A DNA stretch of 58,693 nt, from the NCBI GenBank assembly GCA_947630485.1, contig CANRHU010000011.1, positions 1-58,693 of the forward strand, in the 5' to 3' direction. This DNA comes from an uncultured Lachnospiraceae bacterium (GTDB lineage: Bacteria; Bacillota; Clostridia; Lachnospirales; Lachnospiraceae). The notes below the pieces were generated by a model. The model saw only the letters and a program-made list of their open reading frames with translations, had not been told where the DNA came from and did no database searches. The position numbers and the translations under genes were made by a program. Of the stretch, positions 51,336 through 58,693 are shown in pieces; position 1 is the stretch's first letter; each line of letters opens with the position of its first letter.

Positions 51336-52454
51336 ATGGACACAACGAATCCCACCGTCAGAACGGATTCCATTTTCGGCTTCATCGGCCTGGGCCTGAT
51401 CGGCGGGTCCATCGCCAGAGGCATCAAGCGCAAACGCCCCGATGCGACGATTATGGCCTACATGAGGACGCGCGCGCGCCTGGAGCAGGCCAAGGCTGAC
51501 GGCATCGTGGACGTGCTTCTCAGCGGAATCAGCGAAGAGCTTCGGCTGTGCGATATCATTTTCCTGTGCGCGCCGGTGGAATGCAACGCCGCTTATCTGA
51601 AGCAGCTCCGGCCGTACTTGAAACCGGGCGCCCTCGTCACGGACGTGGGGAGCACGAAGACCGATATCCATGCGCAGGTTACGGCCCTCGGCATGGAGGA
51701 CGTGTTTATCGGCGGACATCCCATGGCCGGCTCGGAGAAAACCGGATATGAGAACTCGACCGATCATCTGCTGGAGAATGCCTATTATATCGTGACGCCC
51801 ACCGCTTCCTCAAAGGAGACAGATGTGCGGCGTCTGGTCACAATAGCGGAAACAGTCGGATCGATCCCGATCATCCTGGATTTCCGCCGTCACGACCAGA
51901 TCACGGCCGGAATCAGCCACCTTCCCCACATTGTCGCGTCCAGCCTGGTGAATCTGGTGCGGGACGCCGACGCGGACGACGGCATGATGAAACGGCTGGC
52001 CGCCGGCGGTTTTAAAGATATCACAAGGATCGCCTCCTCCTCTCCGGAGATGTGGGAGCAGATCTGCATGACCAACCGCGGAAATCTGACCCGGATCCTG
52101 CGGCAGTATATCCGATCCCTGGAGCAAGTGGCGTCGGAACTGGAAAACGCCGACAGCCAGGCGGTATACGATCTGTTCGCCACCTCGCGCACATACCGGA
52201 ACAGCTTCTCCGAGAAAGCGCGCGGCGCCATTGCGCCGGAATACTCCTTCACCGTGGATATTGTGGACGAGGTGGGTTCCATCTCGACGCTCTCCGTGAT
52301 TCTGGCGTCGAAGGGAATCAGTATCAAGAACATCGGAATCAACCATAACCGGGAACACGGCGAAGGCGCGCTGCGGATCGAATTCTATGAACAAAGCGCC
52401 ATGGAACAGGCGTGGGAAGTGCTGAAAAAATATCACTATGAACTGATGCGTTAA
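51336..52454 (+). CDS. tyrA: Prephenate dehydrogenase with C-terminal ACT domain
   Basis: A 372-residue enzyme converting prephenate to 4-hydroxyphenylpyruvate for tyrosine synthesis. The Rossmann motif is [14 protein letters not shown]. The catalytic His is in [16 protein letters not shown], and another conserved His in GISHLPH. Residues ~300-372 form an ACT regulatory domain ([20 protein letters not shown]), suggesting feedback by tyrosine. AGGAGG precedes the ATG. Flanked by aroF and aroA. Confidence 0.94.
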   Translation: MDTTNPTVRTDSIFGFIGLGLIGGSIARGIKRKRPDATIMAYMRTRARLEQAKADGIVDVLLSGISEELRLCDIIFLCAPVECNAAYLKQLRPYLKPGALVTDVGSTKTDIHAQVTALGMEDVFIGGHPMAGSEKTGYENSTDHLLENAYYIVTPTASSKETDVRRLVTIAETVGSIPIILDFRRHDQITAGISHLPHIVASSLVNLVRDADADDGMMKRLAAGGFKDITRIASSSPEMWEQICMTNRGNLTRILRQYIRSLEQVASELENADSQAVYDLFATSRTYRNSFSEKARGAIAPEYSFTVDIVDEVGSISTLSVILASKGISIKNIGINHNREHGEGALRIEFYEQSAMEQAWEVLKKYHYELMR

Positions 52455-52472
52455 AAGGAGGATATAACCTTC

Positions 52473-53912
52473 ATGAAATTTACTAAATGCAGCGGGTTAC
52501 GCGGAGAGGTTATTGTGCCGGGGGACAAGTCGATTTCCCATCGCAGCGTCATGTTCGGGGCGATTGCGAAAGGAACGACCGAAGTCCGCCATTACCTTCA
52601 GGGGGCAGACTGCCTGTCCACCATCTCCTGCTTCCAAAAGATGGGCATCGATATCACAAATAACGGCGGCACCGTGCTGATCCACGGCAAAGGTTTGCGC
52701 GGGCTTTCACGTCCGGCCGGCGTCCTGGACTGCGGAAACAGCGGAACCACCACGCGGCTGATTTCCGGGATTCTTTCCGCTCAGGATTTCGACGTGACGC
52801 TGTCCGGCGACGCCTCGATCCAAAAGCGTCCGATGAAACGGATCATCGATCCCCTGTCAAAAATGGGGGCGCAGATCACAAGCCTCAACGGCAACGGCTG
52901 CGCTCCGCTCCGGATCAGCGGCCGGAAACTGCACGGTATCTCCTACACATCGCAGGTTGCTTCCGCGCAGGTGAAATCGGCGATCCTGCTGGCCGGGCTT
53001 TATGCGGACGGGGAAACGCGGGTGACCGAACCCTATCTTTCAAGAAATCACAGCGAGATCATGCTGCGCTATTTTGGGGCAGATGTGCGGACAGAACCGG
53101 CGCGGAAAGCGCCGGCTGCCGGAATCACGGTGCGACCGGCGCGGGAAGCGCTGACCGCCCCCGGCCGGTCAAATCAGGCCGGCGTCACCGCCGTCATACA
53201 GCCGGCCGACGAGCTTACCGGCAATCTGATCGAGGTTCCCGGCGACATCTCCTCCGCCGCGTTCTTCCTCTGCGCCGGACTGATGATCCCGCACTCAGAG
53301 ATTCTGCTGCGGAACGTAGGCATCAACCCGACGCGGGCCGGGATTCTCGCCGTCGCGAAGGACATGGGCGGTGATATTTCCTTATTGAATACAAACGGTG
53401 CGTCACCGGCGCTTTCTTCGCATGGAAATACAATCGGAGCGTCACCGGCGCTCCGCTCGCGTGGAAACGAAAGCGCCGGCTCCGGAGAGCCGACGGCCGA
53501 CATTTTGGTGCGTTCTTCCGCGCTTCACGGCACGGTCATCGAGGGCGCCGCCATACCGACGCTGATCGACGAACTGCCGATGATCGCGGCAATGGCATGC
53601 TTCGCGGAAGGCACCACGGTTATCCGCGACGCTGCGGAACTAAAAGTAAAGGAATCCAACCGCATCGCCGTCATGACGGAGAATCTGACCGCTATGGGCG
53701 CCGATGTCACCGAAACCGCGGACGGAATGATTATCCGCGGCGGAAAACCTCTGCACGGCGCCGTCGTCGACAGCCATCTCGATCACCGCATCGCTATGAC
53801 ATTCGCCGTCGCCGGCTTATGCGCCGAAGGCGAAACCGAAATCCGCGGCGCGGAATGCGTAAATATCTCCTATCCGCAGTTTTATGAGGACCTGACGCGG
53901 CTGATGCGGTAA
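52473..53912 (+). CDS. aroA: 3-Phosphoshikimate 1-carboxyvinyltransferase (EPSP synthase) with two in-frame insertions
   Basis: A 479-residue EPSP synthase, about 50 residues longer than the usual ~430. Active-site motifs are intact: GDKSISHRSVMFGAIA, CGNSGTTTRLISG, SAQVKSAILLAGLY, DELPMIAAMA and KESNRI. The extra length comes from two tracts: about residues 207-245 (PARKAPAAG, VRPAREALTAPG) and 306-331 (GASPALSSHGN, GASPALRSRGN). The second tract is encoded by two tandem copies of the intergenic palindromic element. Both tracts fall between strands of the second half-barrel, so the enzyme may still be active. AAGGAGG precedes the ATG. Last gene of the operon; the stop is 5 bases from the convergent kinase gene. 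Confidence 0.93.
   Translation: MKFTKCSGLRGEVIVPGDKSISHRSVMFGAIAKGTTEVRHYLQGADCLSTISCFQKMGIDITNNGGTVLIHGKGLRGLSRPAGVLDCGNSGTTTRLISGILSAQDFDVTLSGDASIQKRPMKRIIDPLSKMGAQITSLNGNGCAPLRISGRKLHGISYTSQVASAQVKSAILLAGLYADGETRVTEPYLSRNHSEIMLRYFGADVRTEPARKAPAAGITVRPAREALTAPGRSNQAGVTAVIQPADELTGNLIEVPGDISSAAFFLCAGLMIPHSEILLRNVGINPTRAGILAVAKDMGGDISLLNTNGASPALSSHGNTIGASPALRSRGNESAGSGEPTADILVRSSALHGTVIEGAAIPTLIDELPMIAAMACFAEGTTVIRDAAELKVKESNRIAVMTENLTAMGADVTETADGMIIRGGKPLHGAVVDSHLDHRIAMTFAVAGLCAEGETEIRGAECVNISYPQFYEDLTRLMR
53389..53465 (+). repeat. Two tandem palindromic elements inside the aroA coding region
   Basis: Copies at 53389-53426 and 53427-53465 share AATACAA, GCGTCACCGGCGC and CG(C/T)GTGGA- or GCATGGA-type ends with the intergenic family. 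Lengths of 38 and 39 bases, plus flanks, keep the frame open. Confidence 0.8.
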
Positions 53913-53917
53913 AAGGA

Positions 53918-55996
53918 TCAGGCTTTGCCGGAACTTTTTGCGCTCCCGCCCGCGCCGTCTTCACGCGCCGGCGGCGACGCCATCAAACGGCGGAAGGTCT
54001 CATGCAGCGCGGCAATGTCAATCGGCTTCGGGATATGCATATTCATGCCGCTGTCAATTGCCCGCTGCACATCTTCCGTAAACGCATTCGCGGTCATCGC
54101 GGCGATCGGAACCGTCCGCGCGTCCGGATGGGCGCTCGCGCGGATCGCCCTCGTCGCGTCATAGCCGTTCATCCGCGGCATCTGAATATCCATCAGTATC
54201 ATATCGTAATATCCCGGTTCCGAATTCACAAAACGCTCTACCGCCTCGCTGCCGTCCTGCGCCAGATCAAAATCGACACCCTCAAGCCGCAGAATTTCGC
54301 CCAGGATCTCCGCGTTGATCTCATTGTCTTCCGCCGCAAGAATCCGCTTTCCAACCAGAAGGTTCTCCGCCGTCTCCACCGCAATCTCGGTCTCCGGCTC
54401 CTCCGTCTGTTCGGGAAGGGCAAACTCCATGTCCACCGTAAACGTGCTGCCGGCGCCCTTCGTACTCTTCACGGAAATCATTCCGCCCATCAGCTCCACC
54501 AAATTTCTGGTAATCGCCATTCCCAGGCCCGTACCCTGCACCTTGTTCGTCAGCGAATTGATCTCCCGCGTAAACGGCTCAAAAATCGTCTTCTGAAATT
54601 CCTCGCTCATCCCGATACCGTTGTCAGCGACAACAAAGCGCAGATGCGCATAGTTCGACGACCGCTGCCCGCAGTCCGAGACAATCAGCTCAATCGTTCC
54701 GCCCTTCGGCGTATATTTGACCGCGTTCGTCAGCAGATTAATCAGAACCTGCGTAAGACGCAGCCGATCCGCAAGAATCCGGTCAGGCACACGGCCGCGC
54801 ACATGAATTGCAAACTGCTGCTCCTTGTCCCGCGCCTGCGGCAGCATGATCGTTGAAATTTCATCCAGAAGCTCGCGAAGCGGCACCCCCGCCACGTTCA
54901 GCGCCATATTCCCGCTCTCAATCCTGCTCATATCGAGGACGTCATTGATCAGCCCCAGCAGATGGCGGCTCGCCGAAGTGATCCGCTGCGCATACTGACG
55001 CACCTTGGCGGGATTTTCCGCCTCGTTCTCAAGCAGGGTGGAAAAACCGACGATCGCGTTCATCGGCGTGCGGATATCATGCGACATATTCGCAAGAAAC
55101 ATATTTTTCGCCGCGTTGGCCTGCCGCGCCTGGATCAGCGCATCCTTTAAAATGGCGTTCTGCTTCTCCTCACTGCGGATAATATTCTCAATGCTTCGGA
55201 CGCCCATGACCACGGAAACGGGAACCCCGTCCCGGCGCTCATTGACGGTAAACGCGACCACGCACCACTCTTCCCCGCCCTCCGGCTGCTTCCGTATATA
55301 GCGGTATTCCACTACATTTTCATCCATCAGAGCCTTCTGAATCTGCTCCGGCTGGAGACTGTTCCGTATATCTCCCTGCATCCGGCTGTCCGTCTTCTCA
55401 AATGCGACGCGCTTCGTCAAAAGCTCCCTGTAATTTCCCCTCGCGGCGGCGTTATGGTTATCCGGATAAATCATGCGGTAAAAATCACTGACCAGGTCGA
55501 GCATGTACACCTCCCTGTAGGAGGAAGCGGTGCTCTGCAGCGCCGTGCGCAAAAGCTCCTGATCGCGGAGATCGCTGATCAGCTCGTTCTCGCGCTTCGT
55601 GTGATTGATCATCTTGTCGGTCACGTCGCTGATAAATACATAGAACACGCCGCCGTACTCGTCGCTTCTGACGTAATGTCCGAAATCCTCCACCCAGCGC
55701 ACTTCGCCGTCCCGGCAGATAATCCGGTATTCCACATAATCGAGATTCCGCTGGCTCTTTACGATCTGATCCTCAATGCTCCGCTCCACTCCGTCAAGAT
55801 CATCCGGGTGCACCATGCCGCGGAACGTATTCCCCGTCAGCCCGCGGAACTGCTCGACCGTCTCACATTTATACAAATAAAGGACCTCATTATTGACATA
55901 GATAATCTCTTCATTCCCATCCGCATGATAGATAAAGAACCCGCCCGGGATTCCGGACATAACGTCTTCAATTTCAAGGCTGCTTATTCGTTCCAT
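53918..55996 (-). CDS. Soluble hybrid sensor histidine kinase (PAS-PAS-HisKA-HATPase-REC)
   Basis: A protein of about 692 residues without membrane helices. A PAS domain is at about 5-125 (GFFIYHADGNEEIIYVNNEV), and a second PAS-like region at about 165-285. Phosphoacceptor His306 lies in NMSHDIRTPMNAI. The ATPase domain shows LINLLTNAVKYTPKGG, VADNGIGM and GTGLGMAI. The C-terminal receiver has ILAAEDNEINAEIL, phospho-Asp603 in LMDIQMPRMNG and the Lys in IPKP. The ATG at 55996 has GGGGTGA in good position; upstream GTG/ATG starts to 56083 are possible but lack one. No output domain or cognate regulator adjoins it, so its partner lies elsewhere. Confidence 0.88.
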   Translation of the reverse strand: MERISSLEIEDVMSGIPGGFFIYHADGNEEIIYVNNEVLYLYKCETVEQFRGLTGNTFRGMVHPDDLDGVERSIEDQIVKSQRNLDYVEYRIICRDGEVRWVEDFGHYVRSDEYGGVFYVFISDVTDKMINHTKRENELISDLRDQELLRTALQSTASSYREVYMLDLVSDFYRMIYPDNHNAAARGNYRELLTKRVAFEKTDSRMQGDIRNSLQPEQIQKALMDENVVEYRYIRKQPEGGEEWCVVAFTVNERRDGVPVSVVMGVRSIENIIRSEEKQNAILKDALIQARQANAAKNMFLANMSHDIRTPMNAIVGFSTLLENEAENPAKVRQYAQRITSASRHLLGLINDVLDMSRIESGNMALNVAGVPLRELLDEISTIMLPQARDKEQQFAIHVRGRVPDRILADRLRLTQVLINLLTNAVKYTPKGGTIELIVSDCGQRSSNYAHLRFVVADNGIGMSEEFQKTIFEPFTREINSLTNKVQGTGLGMAITRNLVELMGGMISVKSTKGAGSTFTVDMEFALPEQTEEPETEIAVETAENLLVGKRILAAEDNEINAEILGEILRLEGVDFDLAQDGSEAVERFVNSEPGYYDMILMDIQMPRMNGYDATRAIRASAHPDARTVPIAAMTANAFTEDVQRAIDSGMNMHIPKPIDIAALHETFRRLMASPPAREDGAGGSAKSSGKA

Positions 55997-56147
55997 TCTG
56001 CTCACCCCATATATCCGCATGACTGTAGACTGCATGTGCCTATTATCCAACTTTTTCGGATAAATTTCAATGCTTTCCGTCACGGTTTGGGCGATAATAT
56101 TTTCATGCCCTCTATACGGTTCAGCCGATAATTCTTCAGCGCCGCCT

Positions 56148-58547
56148 TCACGTTCTCCGCATGCGGTTTGCGCGATAATAATTAATCAGGCAGCCGGCCA
56201 TGAGAATCTCCCGCTCCTCGCCGGTCAGCTGATCCAGCGTACATAAAATCGTGCGGACGCAGCTTCCGTTCCCGTCAAGCACCTGCGCCGTCACCTGTTC
56301 GCCGCCTTCTTTCAGAATTCTTCGGATATCCTTTAAAAACAGATACGTCCCTTCCGGAAGCTCCAGCTTCTCCTCCGTCCGAAGCGGAAGCAGGCCCCAG
56401 TTGATCAGATTCGAACGGTATCGCTTGGTGGCGTATTCGTTCGCCAGATTGGCAAAGCCGCCCAGCACCTTCTGGGAGCTGGCCGCCTGCTCGCGGGACG
56501 AGCCGTCGCCGATCTGGTCGCTGACCATCAGACCGCCGAAGGTAATGCCTGCCGGATCACAGCGCTCAGACTCGGCCAGAGCGGCCAGGACAGCATCCAG
56601 TTCGGCGTCGCCGGATGCGGCGGCCGCGGTTCCCGCACAGCCGCTTCCATCTCCCTCTGCCGGGCTCACCGCCCCAGCCGGATTCACCGCGCTTCCGCCC
56701 ATTCTCCGTCTCTCCAGTTCCCGCACCGTCTTCGCGCGGTTCACATACTCCGCGTCGCGGCTCACCATCATATATCCGGAAATTTTCTCCGGATTGGAGC
56801 GGAAGGAGGATGCCTCGCCGGATGGGATCAGCTCATCGGTAGTCACGGAACCGTGGTAGGAACCGGTCACGCGAAGGAGAAGATGTTGCTTAAGCGGCTC
56901 CATCTCCGGCCAGTCCGCAATATTCGGCCCCAGGACCAGCTTCTCGGAGGCGTCGCCTTTTCCAAAATTATCAAATACCTGATTTTCATAGATCTTCCTG
57001 TTGAAATGATGTTTAAGTCCCCGGTACTCCACATCCGCCAGCTCCGTGGCCGCCGTCAGACGGCCGCCGCTGCGCACCGTGGCCGCAATCGAACGGGCGT
57101 CCATTAAGCAGGCCGCCGCCATCTGCCCCTGCCCCGGCTTGGAGCCTTCCCGGTTGGGATAATTGCGGGTCATATGGCGGATACTGACCTGATTATTGGC
57201 CGGCACATCGGTAACGCCGAAGCACGGGCCGCAGATAGCCGGGCGCAGGGTCGCCCCGCAAACTGCCAGCTCCGCCGCCACCCCCTGTTTCATCAGATCC
57301 TCCATCACCGGAAGACTGGCCGGATTAACGCCGAGAGACAGGCCGTTCCCCGGGATTCCGTAACCCTTCAGGATATCCGCCATCGCCGCAATATTTTCAA
57401 AAAGCCCGCCGCTGCAGCCGCTGACCAGAGCCTGATCCACCCAAAACTCCCCGTCCCTCATATGGGACATGATGGAAAATGGTTCGCCGTGGCCGCCTTT
57501 GATCCGGTTCCCTTCCGCTTCCACCTCCGCCAGAACCTCCGGCATTCTCTCCTTAAATTCCCGGATCGGCATAGCGTTGCTGGGATGGAACGGCAGGGCA
57601 ATCATACACTCTACGGAAGACAGATCGATCTCGATCATGGCGTCGTAGTACGCCCCCGCTGCCGGACGCATTTCCACATAATCCGCTTCACGGCCATGTC
57701 CCGCCAGATACTGCCGGGTCTTCCCGTCCGTACACCAGATGCTGGAGAGCGCCGCGCTCTCCGTGGTCATCACATCGATTCCCATGCGGTACTCCATGGA
57801 CAGATTCGCAATTCCGTCCCCCACGAACTCCAGCACCTTATTCTTACTGAAATGATTCTTAAATGTGGCGGCCACAAGAGCCAGCGCCACGTCCTGGGGC
57901 CCCACGCCCGGCCGCGGGGCGCCGGTCAGCTTCACCGCGACGACGGGCGGGTACTTCACATCGTAGGTGCGGCCCAAAAGCTGTTTGGCGACTTCGCCGC
58001 CTCCCTCGCCGATGCCCATGGTTCCCAGCGCGCCGTAGCGGCTGTGGCTGTCGGAGCCAAGGATCATCTTTCCGCCGCCAGCCATCATTTCCCGCATATA
58101 CTGGTGAAGGACGGCCCTGTACGGAGGTACGAAAATGCCGCCGTATTTCTTCACATTTCCCAGTCCGAAGACATGGTCGTCTTCGTTGATCGTGCCTCCT
58201 ACGGCGCAGAGCGTATGGTGGCAGTTGGACAGCACATAGGGCACCGGAAACCTCTGAATCCCGCTGGCACGCGCCGTCTGCAGGATGTTCACATAGTTAT
58301 TGTCAGGAGAGACCAGCGCGTCGAATTTCAGTTTCAGATTCTCCATATCGCCGCCTTGATTGTGGGCTTTTAAGACGCCGTAGGCCATTGTGCGGGTGCG
58401 CCCCTCCGCCGCATCCAGGCGGCCGGCGAACAGGGCGGCGGTTCTGGCCGCGGTTCTGGCTGCGGACTCTGCGGTGGACTGGGCGCAGCTTTCAATCACC
58501 CGATAGTTTTCATCCAGAAATACTCCGTGAGCGGTTAATCTGACCAT
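56148..58547 (-). CDS. Aconitase family hydratase
   Basis: A 799-residue [4Fe-4S] hydratase. Aconitase landmarks: ILGSDSHSRYGALGTMGIGE, cluster cysteines in SGCSGG (about 378) and CGPCFG (about 438), MTRNYPNREGSKPGQGQ and, in the swivel domain, NLANEYATKRYRSNLINWG. The opening domain order suggests a divergent hydratase rather than standard AcnA/LeuC, so the exact substrate is open. Residues about 612-656 are a Gly/Ala/Ser-rich insertion (AVNPAGAVSPAEGDGSG) placed in the linker to the swivel domain. The ATG at 58547 follows GGAGG; the ATG at 58562 overlaps that ribosome site. Confidence 0.85.
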   Translation of the reverse strand: MVRLTAHGVFLDENYRVIESCAQSTAESAARTAARTAALFAGRLDAAEGRTRTMAYGVLKAHNQGGDMENLKLKFDALVSPDNNYVNILQTARASGIQRFPVPYVLSNCHHTLCAVGGTINEDDHVFGLGNVKKYGGIFVPPYRAVLHQYMREMMAGGGKMILGSDSHSRYGALGTMGIGEGGGEVAKQLLGRTYDVKYPPVVAVKLTGAPRPGVGPQDVALALVAATFKNHFSKNKVLEFVGDGIANLSMEYRMGIDVMTTESAALSSIWCTDGKTRQYLAGHGREADYVEMRPAAGAYYDAMIEIDLSSVECMIALPFHPSNAMPIREFKERMPEVLAEVEAEGNRIKGGHGEPFSIMSHMRDGEFWVDQALVSGCSGGLFENIAAMADILKGYGIPGNGLSLGVNPASLPVMEDLMKQGVAAELAVCGATLRPAICGPCFGVTDVPANNQVSIRHMTRNYPNREGSKPGQGQMAAACLMDARSIAATVRSGGRLTAATELADVEYRGLKHHFNRKIYENQVFDNFGKGDASEKLVLGPNIADWPEMEPLKQHLLLRVTGSYHGSVTTDELIPSGEASSFRSNPEKISGYMMVSRDAEYVNRAKTVRELERRRMGGSAVNPAGAVSPAEGDGSGCAGTAAAASGDAELDAVLAALAESERCDPAGITFGGLMVSDQIGDGSSREQAASSQKVLGGFANLANEYATKRYRSNLINWGLLPLRTEEKLELPEGTYLFLKDIRRILKEGGEQVTAQVLDGNGSCVRTILCTLDQLTGEEREILMAGCLINYYRANRMRRT

Positions 58548-58622
58548 TCTTTCTTCCTCCATTCTTCTGCTTCTATCTCCGGCTTTCCGTATAACCTGTT
58601 TTCCGTATAATCTAATTTGAAC

Positions 58623-58671
58623 AAAATCGCTGCGCGATGGCCTGCCGAGGCTGTTGCATAGCGATTTTTTA
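58623..58671. terminator. Bidirectional hairpin near the right edge
   Basis: AAAATCGCT pairs with AGCGATTTT, and a T run follows on the plus strand. It is upstream of the aconitase gene and probably terminates a gene beyond the window. Confidence 0.5.
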
Positions 58672-58693
58672 TCTTTATTAAAAAAGCAGTAGA

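Overview
The window comes from a fairly GC-rich Clostridia genome, most likely a gut Lachnospiraceae (Enterocloster/Hungatella/Lachnoclostridium type). This rests on a single-chain pyruvate:ferredoxin oxidoreductase, O-acetylhomoserine sulfhydrylase, a YtrA/YtrB-type GntR-ABC cassette, VanW and choline-binding-repeat surface proteins, a TelA/XpaC pair, lipoprotein-type sugar ABC transporters with AraC/YesN regulators, strong AGGAGG ribosome sites and sigma-A promoters with 17-bp spacers. No rRNA, tRNA, CRISPR array or insertion sequence was recognised.

Layout. 1-2300: AT-rich accessory patch with the start of an Rpn-family nuclease gene, a Fic protein and a frameshifted small HTH gene, closed by two near-identical terminators. 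2500-5850: AraC regulator plus GH127 beta-L-arabinofuranosidase. 5888-9440: metY, a DUF368 (PopT-type) membrane protein and a zinc-ribbon protein. 9599-13592: permease, ATPase and GntR regulator, overlapping and autoregulated. 13800-17515: PFOR with its promoter. 17708-21272: VanW protein, a Cys-rich duplicated miniprotein and two overlapping unknown genes. 21333-28300: a very large secreted M60-like (mucinase-type) metallopeptidase carrying a dockerin-like repeat, translationally coupled to a choline-binding protein with a cohesin-like N-terminal domain. 28499-34507: telA/xpaC, a CPBP protease and an EF-G paralogue lacking the catalytic His. 34740-42323: sugar ABC operon with an FAD oxidoreductase and a divergent membrane AraC sensor. 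42410-48283: GH31 glycosidase, an MDR dehydrogenase and three eroded gene remnants, with a divergent AraC gene. 48537-50021: lone rfbF-like gene and an SGNH hydrolase. 50180-53912: aroF-tyrA-aroA operon behind a strong promoter with palindromic repeats. 53918-58547: hybrid histidine kinase and an aconitase-family hydratase.

The most unusual property is the repeat content. A roughly 40-bp palindromic hairpin element occurs at least nine times. It is mostly intergenic, but two tandem copies lie in frame inside aroA, much like the palindromic elements known in Rickettsia genes. Independently, many conserved genes (GH127, GH31, aconitase-like, XpaC, GntR, ABC permease, zinc-ribbon protein) carry in-frame minisatellite or low-complexity insertions, always between or after folded domains.

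Most other long reading frames on the opposite strand are composition-driven shadows and were left out. Functional calls come from reading motifs by eye; no database search was run.
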